Shown here in pieces: positions 7,991 to 16,336 of a DNA stretch of 64,000 nucleotides. The DNA lies in assembly GCA_003104995.1 (NCBI GenBank), contig PQAO01000026.1, positions 62,001 to 126,000 on the forward strand, read 5' to 3'. The position numbers were made by a program, and so were the translations under genes. Every line of letters starts with the position of its first letter. Position 1 is the first letter of the stretch. A model generated the notes under the pieces. The model saw nothing but the letters and a program-made list of their open reading frames with translations. It made no database searches and was not told the origin of the DNA. The stretch comes from Dehalococcoidia bacterium (GTDB lineage: Bacteria; Chloroflexota; Dehalococcoidia; Tepidiformales; Tepidiformaceae).

Positions 7991-8851
7991 CTAGTCTATT
8001 CCCCAGAGCTTCGCGCAGTTATACCACCCTCCGGTGCCGCCGAAGTGGCCACGCACTGTGCGCAACCAGAGTGCCGTCCGCAAATTCACCACCGGGTCGA
8101 ATCGCTGGTCAAAGCTCTCACCCGCGCGCTCGAAGTGGTAGCTGCCGTTGAGCTGGGCGAGGCCGTAGCTCCCGCCGTGGGGGTCGCTCGTGTTGTGCGC
8201 CATGGTATCGAGGCTGCGCGTCTCGCAAAGGACGATTTTCCGCATCTCGGGCCACCATCCTGGCTCGTTCGGCCACCCGGCCGCTGCGGCGTAGGCGTCG
8301 AGCTGTTCGAGCGTCAGGAACCGGCCAGCGTTCGAAGGCAGCGCGGGCGTGGGCGAGGCAAGCGGCGGCGACTTGGCCGTCTTCAGGCAGAACTCCTGCC
8401 GAGCGAGGTCGAGCGGCAGTGCCCTGCTGGGCACCTCCGCCGGCCGGGTGATCCCGGAGTCGATGCGTGCGCGGACCTCGCGGTTGTACTCCTGGACCGC
8501 GCCGTTGTACTCGCCGACGAGCACTTCCACCTGGGCTTTACGAATCTCTTCGTTCGCCGTGCCCACAGCCGAATCAGCGAGCGCGTCCGCCGAGCACACA
8601 CGGATGGCTGCGGCGTTGAGCTCGTTGATTGCCGGGATGGCGAAGCCCCAGTCCGTGCCGAACTGAGAAGCCGCCGACGCCCGGAGCGGTAGGACGCCAA
8701 GCGCCGACCCTCCGGCGAGCAGGCCAGCCACTCCAGTAACAAGGAGCGCGAGCAACAGCAGCAACCGCGGAAGCGCGTGCCTGTGCGGGCTTTCGAACTC
8801 GGGCATGTGCGGTCTCAGGCTCCCCCGAACCCTCGTCTCGTTCAGCCGCAT
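7991..8851 (-). CDS. Secreted lysozyme-like (transglycosylase SLT-type) protein
   Basis: 286 residues. A hydrophobic segment at about 28-55 (LPRLLLLLALLVTGVAG) acts as signal or anchor. The middle region is helical and includes VEVLVGEYNGAVQEYNREVR, reminiscent of LemA-type helices. The C-terminal third has the lysozyme-fold pattern: IVLCETRS with the presumed catalytic Glu, then GGSYGLAQLNGSYH and FDPVVNLRTALWLRTVRG. It should act on peptidoglycan outside the membrane. The start is uncertain: a second ATG lies 15 codons in and would still keep the signal segment. A penicillin-binding-like serine hydrolase is the next gene upstream on this strand. Confidence 0.75.
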   Translation of the reverse strand: MRLNETRVRGSLRPHMPEFESPHRHALPRLLLLLALLVTGVAGLLAGGSALGVLPLRASAASQFGTDWGFAIPAINELNAAAIRVCSADALADSAVGTANEEIRKAQVEVLVGEYNGAVQEYNREVRARIDSGITRPAEVPSRALPLDLARQEFCLKTAKSPPLASPTPALPSNAGRFLTLEQLDAYAAAAGWPNEPGWWPEMRKIVLCETRSLDTMAHNTSDPHGGSYGLAQLNGSYHFERAGESFDQRFDPVVNLRTALWLRTVRGHFGGTGGWYNCAKLWGID

Positions 8852-8886
8852 ACGCTACGGCACCGCTCGCCGCGGTGCCAGCAGGT

Positions 8887-9921
8887 TTACCGGGCCGTCA
8901 TCGTGTCGTACACCGCCCGGCTCACATCGCTCACCAGGGCCCAGTTCCAATCGCCCTCAGCCGTCACGGCGATGACGTAAGTCCCGGCGTCGCTTTCCAC
9001 GAAGGCTACATCGTTCGTGATGTCTGGCCACGTGCCGGTCTTGTTGCCGACCGCGAGGCCCGTTCGCGACTCGGCGACGAGCGCCGCCGGGATACCGGAA
9101 CGGATCGTCTGGCCGAGGAGCAGGTCCCGCATGTGTTCCCGTTGGGCGTCGCCGACTCCTTCGCCAGTGACGATCGCGCGCATGAGCAGGGCCAGGTCGG
9201 CCGCGGTCGCCGGGAGCTCCTTCGTGTTGACCGACATGGTCGTCAGGCCGATGGCGCGCAGCGTTTCGTCGACGGCGCTTGGGCCCACGTGGCGCAGCAG
9301 GGCCACGGCAGTCGCGTTGTCCGAGAGCGTGACCATTGCGTCGAGCGCCTCCCCAACGCTCACCGTCCCGTCCTCGGCCACCGGAACGCGTTCGAGCGTG
9401 CCCAGGTCCTCCCCCACGGCCTCTTCATCGAGCAACACACGGTCGTCGTAGGTCAGCTCGCCGGCGCTCACCCGGCGTTCTACTTCGTACAGGACAGCCA
9501 GCTTGAAGGTGCTCGCGGCGTACTGCACCCGGTCGGCGTCGTACGCTGCCCAGCGGCCGTCGTCGAGGTTCACCACGGCGACCGAGGCACGCTCCGGGTG
9601 GCGCGCAAGGGCACCAAGGATCGCATCAGCCAGCGCGGCATCGGAGGCTACTTCGAGCGGAACCTCGACTCCGGTTATGTCGCTGACGCTGTGTTCGGCG
9701 GCGGCGGCTCGTGCGAGTGGCCCGTGCTCGAAGGGAGCGGACGGATCAGCGCCGGCGGCGGGGGCAATCGCTCGCGCCAGCGAGGCACACAGGTAGACCA
9801 CGGCCACCAGCAGCAGGCACACGGCCGCGAAGAACGCGACAGGCCACGGAAAGGCAGCATGGAGCTGGCCCGGCGGTGCCGCCTCGCCGCGCATGGAATC
9901 GGCACGCAGAGCTGCGCGCAT
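8887..9921 (-). CDS. Membrane-anchored class A beta-lactamase-related serine hydrolase
   Basis: 344 residues. GGAGG sits 5 bases before the ATG at 9921, which decides the start. A membrane anchor (about residues 24-48) is followed by an Ala-rich linker and a serine-peptidase/beta-lactamase fold. The three active-site boxes are present: S-x-x-K in ASTFKL, SDN in TLSDNATA and KTG in NKTGTW. The omega-loop E-x-x-L-N element that gives class A beta-lactamases their deacylating glutamate is not recognisable; the corresponding stretch reads NTKELPATAADLA. I therefore favour a peptidoglycan-related hydrolase or penicillin-binding homologue over a true resistance enzyme. Confidence 0.8.
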   Translation of the reverse strand: MRAALRADSMRGEAAPPGQLHAAFPWPVAFFAAVCLLLVAVVYLCASLARAIAPAAGADPSAPFEHGPLARAAAAEHSVSDITGVEVPLEVASDAALADAILGALARHPERASVAVVNLDDGRWAAYDADRVQYAASTFKLAVLYEVERRVSAGELTYDDRVLLDEEAVGEDLGTLERVPVAEDGTVSVGEALDAMVTLSDNATAVALLRHVGPSAVDETLRAIGLTTMSVNTKELPATAADLALLMRAIVTGEGVGDAQREHMRDLLLGQTIRSGIPAALVAESRTGLAVGNKTGTWPDITNDVAFVESDAGTYVIAVTAEGDWNWALVSDVSRAVYDTMTAR

Positions 9922-9994
9922 AAGGACCTCCGCCAGGCCCCGCCACCGCACAGGCTACCTCCCCGTAGCCACAGCCGCCAACCGTCTCGAGCAG

Positions 9995-10000
9995 TAGCAT
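9995..10000 (+). promoter_or_regulatory. -10 element of a probable leaderless promoter
   Basis: TAGCAT is separated by 6 bases from the ATG at 10007 of the dehydratase gene, with no ribosome-binding sequence between. Spacing matches the elements before the genes at 6386, 24895 and 33295. Confidence 0.4.
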
Positions 10001-10006
10001 GTGGCG

Positions 10007-10984
10007 ATGCCCGACCCGCTCCCCATCTCGTTCGACGATGTCCAGGCCGCCGCCCGCCGCCTCGAGGGTGTGGCCAACCGCACCCCGGTGCTCATCTCTC
10101 GCACGTTCGACGGGATGATCGGGAGAGGCACGCGCGTATATTTCAAGGCCGAGAACTACCAGCGCGTGGGCGCCTTCAAGTTCCGGGGCGCCTACAACCA
10201 CCTGGCGTCGCTCCCCGTCGACGCGCGCGAACGTGGTGTCGTGGCTGCCTCTTCCGGGAACCACGCCCAGGGTGTCGCCCTGGCGGCACAGATGCTCGGC
10301 ATCCCGGCGACCATCCTCATGCCGACGGACGCCCCGGCGCTCAAGCTCGCGGCAACCCGCGGGTACGGCGCAACGGTCCAGTTCTTCGACCGCCTGGTGC
10401 AGACCCCACAAGCCGCCGCCAACGCCGTGCGCGATTCGGCCGGCGCGTACCTGGTCCCGAGCTTCGACGACCCGCTGGTCATGGCGGGGCAGGGCACCGC
10501 CGCACTCGAACTCCTCCAGGAGGTTGGCGAGCTCGACCTTGTGCTCGCGCCCCTTGGAGGAGGCGGGCTGTTGTCGGGGACCGCCACCGCCGTCCGGGCG
10601 CTTTCGCCTTCGGCGCGCATCCTGGGCGTCGAACCGGAAGGCGCGGACGACTGGGTCCAAAGCCTCGCCGCCGGTGAGCGCATCATGATCGACCCGCCCA
10701 CAACCATCGCGGACGGCGTGCGCACCCGCCGGCCCGGCGTCCTGACCTTTGCCGTCGTCAGCCGCCTCGCTGGCAGCGTGGTGACCGTCACGGACGACCA
10801 GATCAAGGATGCCATGCGGTTCATGGTGCTGAGGATGAAGACCCTCGTCGAACCGACCGCCGCACTCCCCGCCGCGGCCCTGTTGAACGGCGTTGCCGGT
10901 CCGGTCGACGGCCTCCGTATTGGCGTGATCATCTCAGGCGGCAACGTCGACCCTGACGTGCTCTGCGACATCCTGAACAGCTGA
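10007..10984 (+). CDS. Threonine/serine dehydratase-like PLP enzyme (no ACT domain)
   Basis: 325 residues, fold type II PLP enzyme of the IlvA/TdcB/serine racemase group. The PLP lysine is in GAFKFRGA (about residue 58), the SSGNHAQGVALAA motif binds the substrate carboxylate, and GGGGLLSG is the phosphate-binding glycine loop. The protein ends directly after the catalytic domain with SGGNVD, so the regulatory ACT domain of biosynthetic IlvA is missing. Expected reaction: deamination of L-threonine or L-serine to 2-oxobutyrate or pyruvate; serine/threonine racemase activity is an alternative. A GTG two codons earlier is a possible start, but the -10-like TAGCAT favours the ATG. Confidence 0.88.
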   Translation: MPDPLPISFDDVQAAARRLEGVANRTPVLISRTFDGMIGRGTRVYFKAENYQRVGAFKFRGAYNHLASLPVDARERGVVAASSGNHAQGVALAAQMLGIPATILMPTDAPALKLAATRGYGATVQFFDRLVQTPQAAANAVRDSAGAYLVPSFDDPLVMAGQGTAALELLQEVGELDLVLAPLGGGGLLSGTATAVRALSPSARILGVEPEGADDWVQSLAAGERIMIDPPTTIADGVRTRRPGVLTFAVVSRLAGSVVTVTDDQIKDAMRFMVLRMKTLVEPTAALPAAALLNGVAGPVDGLRIGVIISGGNVDPDVLCDILNS

Positions 10985-11119
10985 GCGTATCGGCGACGTT
11001 CCAATCGTCCGACTGAATGGCCCCCGGGATTACCGACTCCTGTCCGTGGGAGGAACGAGGAGTGCCCCCGAGACTGGACCCGAGCAAGGACGCCAGAGTT
11101 CCTGCCGCGAGGGGACACC

Positions 11120-11977
11120 ATGCAACCACCGGCGCCAACCTGTTCGAATTGCGGCGCTCAGGGCGCCGAAGGTCAGCGCTTCTGTGAACACTGCGGCGGG
11201 ACCATGGCGGTTCCCGCACCACCGCCTCCTCCAACGCCCCCGGACACCTGTGCATCCTGCGGGGCTGCCATGCGCGAAGGCGCCCGGTTCTGCCCTGCCT
11301 GCGGCGCTCCGGCCGGCCCGCCTCGCTGCGGAGCCTGCGGAGCGGAACTCCGGCCAGGCGGCCGTTTCTGCGGAAAGTGCGGCGCAGCCGCAGGCGGCCC
11401 GGGAGTCAGCATCACGCCGGTACAGCCGCCGGGTGCAGCCGCGCCACCCATTCGCGAAAGCCGCAGTCCTTTCGGTCGTCCTGCGGGTGCGAGCCAGCCA
11501 TCGGCGGCCCCCGTTCGCGCGCCACGGCAGGGCGGACAACCACACATCGCGTGGGGCACCGTGGCAGCCGGGGCCGGGTTCGCCATGGCGCTCATTGGCA
11601 CGTTCACCGCCTGGATCACCACGACCGGCGCGAGTGCGGGCGCGTTCGAAGACAACGCCGAGTACCGCATCGGGCGCTGGCTGGACTACAACGATCAGCC
11701 CATCGACGGGCTGATCGTGCTCGCGCTTGCCGTGGCGGGGCTGGCAGTGGTCGCCGCCACGCTGGCGGGAAAGTTCGGCTCGACCCGGTCCAGGACGGTC
11801 ATCAGCCTCCTGGGCCCCGCCCTGTTCACCATTGGGATGCTCCAGATGCAGTACATCACCTCAGAGTTCAAAGGTTCGGGGATCAACGTCGACTGGGGCC
11901 TTGGGCTCTGGCTCATTGTCATCGGCGGGATCGTCGCCGCAGCCTCCGGGTTCATTCCCCAGGGAGGTAGACGTTGA
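11120..11977 (+). CDS. Zinc-ribbon membrane protein with three CxxC-pair ribbons
   Basis: 285 residues. The N-terminal 95 residues hold three double-zinc-ribbon-like units, each two CxxC pairs: CSNCG...CEHCG, CASCG...CPACG, CGACG...CGKCG, separated by Pro-rich spacers. A Pro/Ala-rich linker follows, then four hydrophobic helices (about 150-170, 195-217, 225-245 and 257-280). The ribbons should sit in the cytoplasm. It forms a two-gene unit with the next gene, whose start overlaps its stop. Function unknown; zinc-ribbon modules of this kind usually mediate protein or nucleic acid contacts. Confidence 0.8.
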   Translation: MQPPAPTCSNCGAQGAEGQRFCEHCGGTMAVPAPPPPPTPPDTCASCGAAMREGARFCPACGAPAGPPRCGACGAELRPGGRFCGKCGAAAGGPGVSITPVQPPGAAAPPIRESRSPFGRPAGASQPSAAPVRAPRQGGQPHIAWGTVAAGAGFAMALIGTFTAWITTTGASAGAFEDNAEYRIGRWLDYNDQPIDGLIVLALAVAGLAVVAATLAGKFGSTRSRTVISLLGPALFTIGMLQMQYITSEFKGSGINVDWGLGLWLIVIGGIVAAASGFIPQGGRR

Positions 11978-12942
11978 ACTGCCCGAACTGCGGCGCGCCC
12001 CTTGGCGACGAGATGGCCTTCTGCGATTCGTGCGGGGCCCCCACCCCGCCCCCAGGTCCCGAGGTCTGCCCGAGCTGCGGCGCCGCCCTCGAACCAGGGA
12101 TGGCCTTCTGCGTTGCCTGCGGGGCGGCAGCGGGCGGAGCGGCCCCGCCGCCCGCTGCATCGGTCGCCGGTGGCCTGGGCGGAAATCGGCGCCTGCTCTT
12201 CATCGGAGGAGGCGCGGCCGCACTCGTGGCAGCCGCCGCGGCCTTCTGGTTCGCACCCCAATGTGACGACGACAGCGGCGTATCCGGGAACGGAAGCCCC
12301 ACGGCCGCCTCCACCACGACACGCACCACAACCCCCGGCGTCACCCGGACGGCCACACCTGGCGGGTCGCCTTCGCCTGGAACAACAGCCACCACTTCGC
12401 CATCGCCCGCGACAACGACAACCGCCTCGCCGCCACCCGCGACCGCCACCGGCACCACCGCACCCGGCGCCACGAGCACGCTGGCCGCATCGCCGACCGC
12501 CACCAGGACCTCCGCTCCGCCAGCGACCGCCACGATGGCCCAGGCCACGGCAACACAGCGGCCGGCCACGTCAACGCCCGTGCCCCCGACACCAACACAA
12601 CGCCCGCCCACCAGCACTCCGGTGCCACCCACACCGGCGCCGCAGCGTGACGTGGTCGTTTCAGGCATCGTCTACGTGAAGTACCCAGGCGAACCGGCCG
12701 AGATCTGCGACTTCGGGTGCTTTCTCACGTTCGAGGGCACGGAAGGCTGGTCGTACTTCGCTGAAGCGGACAGCTCCGGGCGCTACTCGGTAACGATGTC
12801 GCCTGGAACGTATTATGTAGAGGACTGGACCTTCGACCAGGACTGGTGCGGAATGCCGCCCGTGGTCACACCGGCAACGATCGTCGTCTCAGGCGGTTCT
12901 ATGACCATCAACTTCACCACGACGGGCTGCATCGTCTTCTAG
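11974..12942 (+). CDS. Zinc-ribbon, single-span protein with Thr/Pro-rich stalk and surface domain
   Basis: 322 residues starting with TTG at 11974, overlapping the preceding stop as TTGA and preceded by a strong GGGAGGT. Order of parts: two zinc ribbons (CPNCG...CDSCG, CPSCG...CVACG; residues 1-45), a membrane helix (about 70-90), a low-complexity Thr/Pro/Ala stalk of about 120 residues (ending PPTPTQRPPTSTPVPPTPAP), and a C-terminal beta domain of about 100 residues with four cysteines and a YSVTMSPGTYYVEDW strand pair resembling carboxypeptidase-regulatory/CnaB-like folds. The topology puts ribbons inside and the beta domain outside the cell. Function unknown. Confidence 0.8.
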   Translation: MNCPNCGAPLGDEMAFCDSCGAPTPPPGPEVCPSCGAALEPGMAFCVACGAAAGGAAPPPAASVAGGLGGNRRLLFIGGGAAALVAAAAAFWFAPQCDDDSGVSGNGSPTAASTTTRTTTPGVTRTATPGGSPSPGTTATTSPSPATTTTASPPPATATGTTAPGATSTLAASPTATRTSAPPATATMAQATATQRPATSTPVPPTPTQRPPTSTPVPPTPAPQRDVVVSGIVYVKYPGEPAEICDFGCFLTFEGTEGWSYFAEADSSGRYSVTMSPGTYYVEDWTFDQDWCGMPPVVTPATIVVSGGSMTINFTTTGCIVF

Positions 12943-12962
12943 GCAGAGATGGGCAAGTGGGA

Positions 12963-13037
12963 TGGTACCCCCGGCAGGAATCGAACCTGCGCCTTCGGCT
13001 CCGGAGGCCGACACTCTATCCGCTGAGCTACGGGGGC
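12963..13037 (-). tRNA. tRNA-Arg(CCG), CCA encoded
   Basis: 75-base cloverleaf. The anticodon stem TCGGC/GCCGA encloses CTCCGGA, giving CCG (codon CGG). T arm is GCAGG TTCGATT CCTGC. The acceptor GCCCCCG pairs with CGGGGGT, so the first pair is a G-U wobble. A73 and CCA are encoded at 12966-12963. Confidence 0.93.
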
Positions 13038-13095
13038 GTACCGGGAAGTCATGGTATCGCGTCGATCGCGTTACCGCACCACACCGCGAGCCGGA

Positions 13096-14034
13096 TCAGG
13101 CTCGCCCAAAGGCAACGACCGCCGCCGCCAGCAGGATGGCCTGGAGTAGGCCCGTGCTGGCCATGAGCCACAGCCCGGCCGCGCGCTCCCGGGCATGCAA
13201 GAGCATGCCCATCACCGTGTTCACGCCCACGATCCCCGCCCCCAGGTAGGCGATCCTCAACAGTTCGTCCTTGTCGCCCACCCGGACCACTCCTCCCAGC
13301 GCGGGGAAGCTCAGTTCGACCACGCGCGGCAGCCCCGGGTAGCGCGCGAACACGTATCCGCCAAGCACCACGCAGGCCGCCGCCCCAATCCCGGCGGCGA
13401 CCAGCGCATGGCGATCGCGCCAGAACGGCAGCGCCGCCAGGCCCGTCGCTTCCGAGCGCTGGAGGTGAGGTTCGACTGGCCCGAGTTCGGCACGCGCCTG
13501 GATTTCCTCGGCGAAGGCTGCCTGGTCCAGCACGGTGATCGCGTACGACTCTTCGTTGGTCACCAGGTAGAGCAGCTCGTCGGGCGAAGTATGGGTCGAG
13601 TAGAAAAGCGTATAGCCGATGCGCTTCACATCGGAGCCGCCGACGTGGCAGCCCCACCAGTTCAGCCCGCTGACGTGGGCTTCATCGAGGGTGCGGCCCG
13701 GCACCATGCGCTGGATGGCTTCGATGGGCACGACGATGCGCCGGAACCCCCAGCGAATCGTGAGCGTGTCGCGGTCAATCATGTAGGCGAGGCTGAACAC
13801 GCCGTACGTCCAGTTACCGAACACCACGGCCAGCGCCAGGCAGAGCCCCGCCAAAACCCAGGCCACGAACGTCTTGAGTTCGGCCTCAGCGCCAAGGGCG
13901 GTCTGAGCCGCGACCCCCGCGGCAATGGCGGCCCATGCGGTGAACCCGCCCCCGGTGATGACGCCGAGCGCGCGAGGCGGCTTGAACGCGACCGGCTCTA
14001 GTTTGCGACGCGGGCGCGTGCTGGCGTGCACCAA
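13096..14034 (-). CDS. Membrane protein with bacterial PH-like domain
   Basis: 312 residues. Two hydrophobic segments (about 24-45 and 58-80) precede a soluble domain whose LAYMIDRDTLTIRWGFRRIVVPIEAIQRM pattern, around residues 83-110, is typical of bacterial pleckstrin-homology-like (DUF304-related) domains. The C-terminal half holds three more membrane helices (about 212-230, 262-280 and 290-310). The ATG overlaps the 3' end of ilvE by 37 bases on the same strand. Role unknown; such proteins are usually membrane-stress or envelope factors. Confidence 0.7.
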   Translation of the reverse strand: MVHASTRPRRKLEPVAFKPPRALGVITGGGFTAWAAIAAGVAAQTALGAEAELKTFVAWVLAGLCLALAVVFGNWTYGVFSLAYMIDRDTLTIRWGFRRIVVPIEAIQRMVPGRTLDEAHVSGLNWWGCHVGGSDVKRIGYTLFYSTHTSPDELLYLVTNEESYAITVLDQAAFAEEIQARAELGPVEPHLQRSEATGLAALPFWRDRHALVAAGIGAAACVVLGGYVFARYPGLPRVVELSFPALGGVVRVGDKDELLRIAYLGAGIVGVNTVMGMLLHARERAAGLWLMASTGLLQAILLAAAVVAFGRA

Positions 14035-14924
14035 TTCTGATACTTCTCGCTTTTCCCGCGAATGCAGTCGTAGAACAGCTCGCTCAGCTTGCTCGTGATC
14101 GGACCGGGGCGGCCCGTCCCCACGCTCCGGCGGTCGACTTCGACCACCGGTGTGAGGTGCGCGGCGGTGCCGGTCATGAATACCTCGTCGGCGATGTAGA
14201 GCTCGGTACGGTCGATTTCGCGCTGGACGAGCTGGACGTCAAGTTCGTTGGTGGCCAGTTCGATCACGCTCTTCGCCGTGATGCCTTCGAGCACGTTGTC
14301 GGCGGGCGTGGGCGTAATCAGCTTGCCATCGCGGACCATGAAGATGTTCTCGCCGCTGCCTTCGGAGACGTGGCCGTTCTCGTTGAGCATGATGGCCTCG
14401 TCGAAGCCGTTCGCGTTGGCCTCGGTCTTCGCGAGGGCGCTATTGACGTAGATACCCGTGACCTTTGCGCGCGGCGGTATGCCGGTGTCCTGCACGCGGC
14501 GCCAGGTGCTCGTGTGGCAGCGCGCCACCTCGGGCAGGTACGCCGGGAATGGCGTGAGGAAGATGAGCGTGTCGCTCTCCAGGTTATGCAGCCGGACACC
14601 GAGCTGTTCGCTCGAGAGGTACACCATGGGCCGGAGGTACACATCCTCAGTGAACGCGCTCCGTTCCACCAGTTCAACCGCGATCTCGCACAGCTGGTCG
14701 ACCGTCTGGTGCATCTGGAGGGTCAGGATCTTCGAGCTCTGGCCAAGCCGCTCGAAGTGCTCCCGGAGGCGGAAGAGGTAGGTCGTCTGGTCATCGGAGT
14801 TCCAGTTGCCGCGGATGCCTTCGAAGACTGCCGTACCGTAGTTGAAGGCGTGGGTCATCACACCGATTTTCGCCTCGCTCAGCGGGACGATCTTGCCCTG
14901 GAAGTATGCGTACGGTGTCGGCAT
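13998..14924 (-). CDS. ilvE: Branched-chain amino acid aminotransferase
   Basis: 308-residue class IV PLP aminotransferase catalysing the last step of Leu, Ile and Val synthesis. Visible: the N-terminal YAYFQGKIVPLSEAKIGV start, the NYGTAVFEGIRG motif, the PLP lysine in PPRAKVTG (near residue 153), the GFDEAIMLNENGHVSEGSGENIF motif region and the TGTAAHLTPVVEVDRR C-terminal element. A GAGGAG ribosome site precedes the ATG. The pathway partner ilvC is in the window at 31697 but not adjacent. Confidence 0.93.
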   Translation of the reverse strand: MPTPYAYFQGKIVPLSEAKIGVMTHAFNYGTAVFEGIRGNWNSDDQTTYLFRLREHFERLGQSSKILTLQMHQTVDQLCEIAVELVERSAFTEDVYLRPMVYLSSEQLGVRLHNLESDTLIFLTPFPAYLPEVARCHTSTWRRVQDTGIPPRAKVTGIYVNSALAKTEANANGFDEAIMLNENGHVSEGSGENIFMVRDGKLITPTPADNVLEGITAKSVIELATNELDVQLVQREIDRTELYIADEVFMTGTAAHLTPVVEVDRRSVGTGRPGPITSKLSELFYDCIRGKSEKYQNWCTPARARVAN

Positions 14925-14999
14925 GGCTCTCCTCTGCCCGGTGCTCCGGTGGTGGTCAACAGTATAGACGCGGGCGGCATTCCGGCCTCCCCGCCCGGG

Positions 15000-15431
15000 T
15001 CAGGGCGCGTCGGCGCGGCTGAAGAAGGTTGGATCCTTGCACTCCGGGATCGATGGTTCGAGCGCGGCCATCCGGCGCCGGGCATCGGCTGGCGGTTCGG
15101 GCGGCGCCGTGGTCACCAGCGATGTCGGCTCTTCCAGCGCGGCTTCCAGGTACGCCACGAACTGCGTGTTGTACTCCGCCAGGTCGGCCGGGGGGTTCAA
15201 AGCCTTCATCTCATCCGCGAAGTCGCGCACGACCCCAGCGATCTCCTCCGCGCTCGTCTTGCTCAAGAGGGCGTTGGAAAAGTTGCTGGTCCCGATGCAG
15301 ACCGCACGCAGGTAGTCCTCGTCGCTCCCGGCCGGGCCGGTGGCCGCCGGCAGCCCGTCGTCGTCATCTCCACATGCCGCGGCCAGCAGCAGTGGTACCG
15401 CGCAGACAAGGAAAAACAGAGCTCGTCGCAT
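15000..15431 (-). CDS. Putative lipoprotein, paralogous to the one at 57876
   Basis: 143 residues. The signal peptide ends in a lipobox (LLLAAAC, Cys20), followed by an acidic Asp run. The mature part starts with SDEDYLRAVCIGTSNF and contains a PPADLAEYN element and C-terminal PPEPPADARRRM...C. The lipoprotein at 57876 has the same order: SDEDYVAAICKAGLNF, PPADLKDWH, EPPAEAGERLQ...C. A conserved cysteine pair probably forms a disulfide outside the membrane. Function unknown. Confidence 0.8.
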   Translation of the reverse strand: MRRALFFLVCAVPLLLAAACGDDDDGLPAATGPAGSDEDYLRAVCIGTSNFSNALLSKTSAEEIAGVVRDFADEMKALNPPADLAEYNTQFVAYLEAALEEPTSLVTTAPPEPPADARRRMAALEPSIPECKDPTFFSRADAP

Positions 15432-15439
15432 GGGTGCAC

Positions 15440-15445
15440 ATGCTA
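15440..15445 (-). promoter_or_regulatory. -10 element before the lipoprotein gene
   Basis: On the minus strand TAGCAT is followed after 8 bases by the ATG at 15431; no ribosome-binding sequence is seen, which fits a leaderless or very short-leader transcript. Confidence 0.35.
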
Positions 15446-15469
15446 CACCCGGCTCCCGTTAGCCGGGGT

Positions 15470-16336
15470 TTAGAGGAGCAGACGTTTCGGCGCGCTCCGC
15501 GGTTCGCGGCGCCAGTTGTGCACGAGGTAGCGCTTCTCGCCATCGCGTTCGATCGTTTCGAGCCGGCACCGGCCGGTCCCGTCCACCAGCTTCCCGGCCC
15601 CGGCCCGCCAGGTGTCTAATCGCGGCCGATCCGTGATCGCGAACACACCACCGAACTCGGCGAGCGCATCGGCCTGTGCCATGCCGAGCTGTGCCAGCCA
15701 GCCCAGGCAGAGTTCGGCCAGCCCCAGGTGGAAGTCGCGGTCGCCGAACGTCATCAGCACGCGGTCCGGCCCTGATTCGTTCCCGGCCACAAGCAGGGTC
15801 GACCCGAAGTGCGACAGCGAGAGGTCCATCGTCGTCCGGTACACCGGCCCGAGGATGTCGTGCGCGGCGAGCACCTCGGCCGCCCGGAACGCATGCAGGC
15901 GAAACTCGGTGGCGTGCTGGTCGGGCGCCAGAGCGATCCCTCCGCCCTCCAGCCACTCGGCCCACTCCGCCGCATCAGTGCGCAGGACATAGAGCGACGA
16001 TGCCTGGTAGTCCGCCGCGGCGCGCACGAGCGTAATCGCCGCCACGTAGTTGCCCCACTCGATGGCGTGCAGAGCCTCCAGCCGCGACAACCAGGAGCGT
16101 GACCAGAGCCCGAGCGCCGCAACCATCTTCTGCGTCCGAAACTTCGCGCCTGAGGATGCGTCCGCGATAGAGCCTTCGAGGTTCAGTCCATCGAGCACGC
16201 ATTCGACATCCCCGCTGAGGACGAAGGTGGTCTGGCGATAGGCGCCGGGGCTCCCGCTCGCGTCGGCGGGCGGCTTGGGCGCGCGGGTCGCCACCGGGGA
16301 GATGCGGGGAGGGGATACCCGGTATCTGCCGCTCAT
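15470..16336 (-). CDS. Hypothetical protein
   Basis: 288 residues; I do not recognise the family. The first 40 residues are Pro/Ala-rich and probably disordered. The core looks like a mostly helical cytoplasmic protein (for example LEALHAIEWGNYVAAITLVR, AEWAEWLEGGGIALAPDQHA) and the C-terminus holds a small beta-rich piece (GRCRLETIERDGEKRYLVHNW). No signal peptide or membrane helix is evident. Its ATG overlaps the stop of the DinB gene as ATGA, so it is translated with the def-eno-DinB run. Confidence 0.6.
   Translation of the reverse strand: MSGRYRVSPPRISPVATRAPKPPADASGSPGAYRQTTFVLSGDVECVLDGLNLEGSIADASSGAKFRTQKMVAALGLWSRSWLSRLEALHAIEWGNYVAAITLVRAAADYQASSLYVLRTDAAEWAEWLEGGGIALAPDQHATEFRLHAFRAAEVLAAHDILGPVYRTTMDLSLSHFGSTLLVAGNESGPDRVLMTFGDRDFHLGLAELCLGWLAQLGMAQADALAEFGGVFAITDRPRLDTWRAGAGKLVDGTGRCRLETIERDGEKRYLVHNWRREPRSAPKRLLL

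Noticed and set aside
8887..9921. Beta-lactamase resistance gene
   Set aside because: The deacylation glutamate loop (E-x-x-L-N) is not recognisable and the protein sits next to a peptidoglycan-type lysozyme-fold gene.
12300..12640. Repeat-like Thr/Pro region
   Set aside because: It is the low-complexity stalk of the zinc-ribbon protein, in frame throughout.
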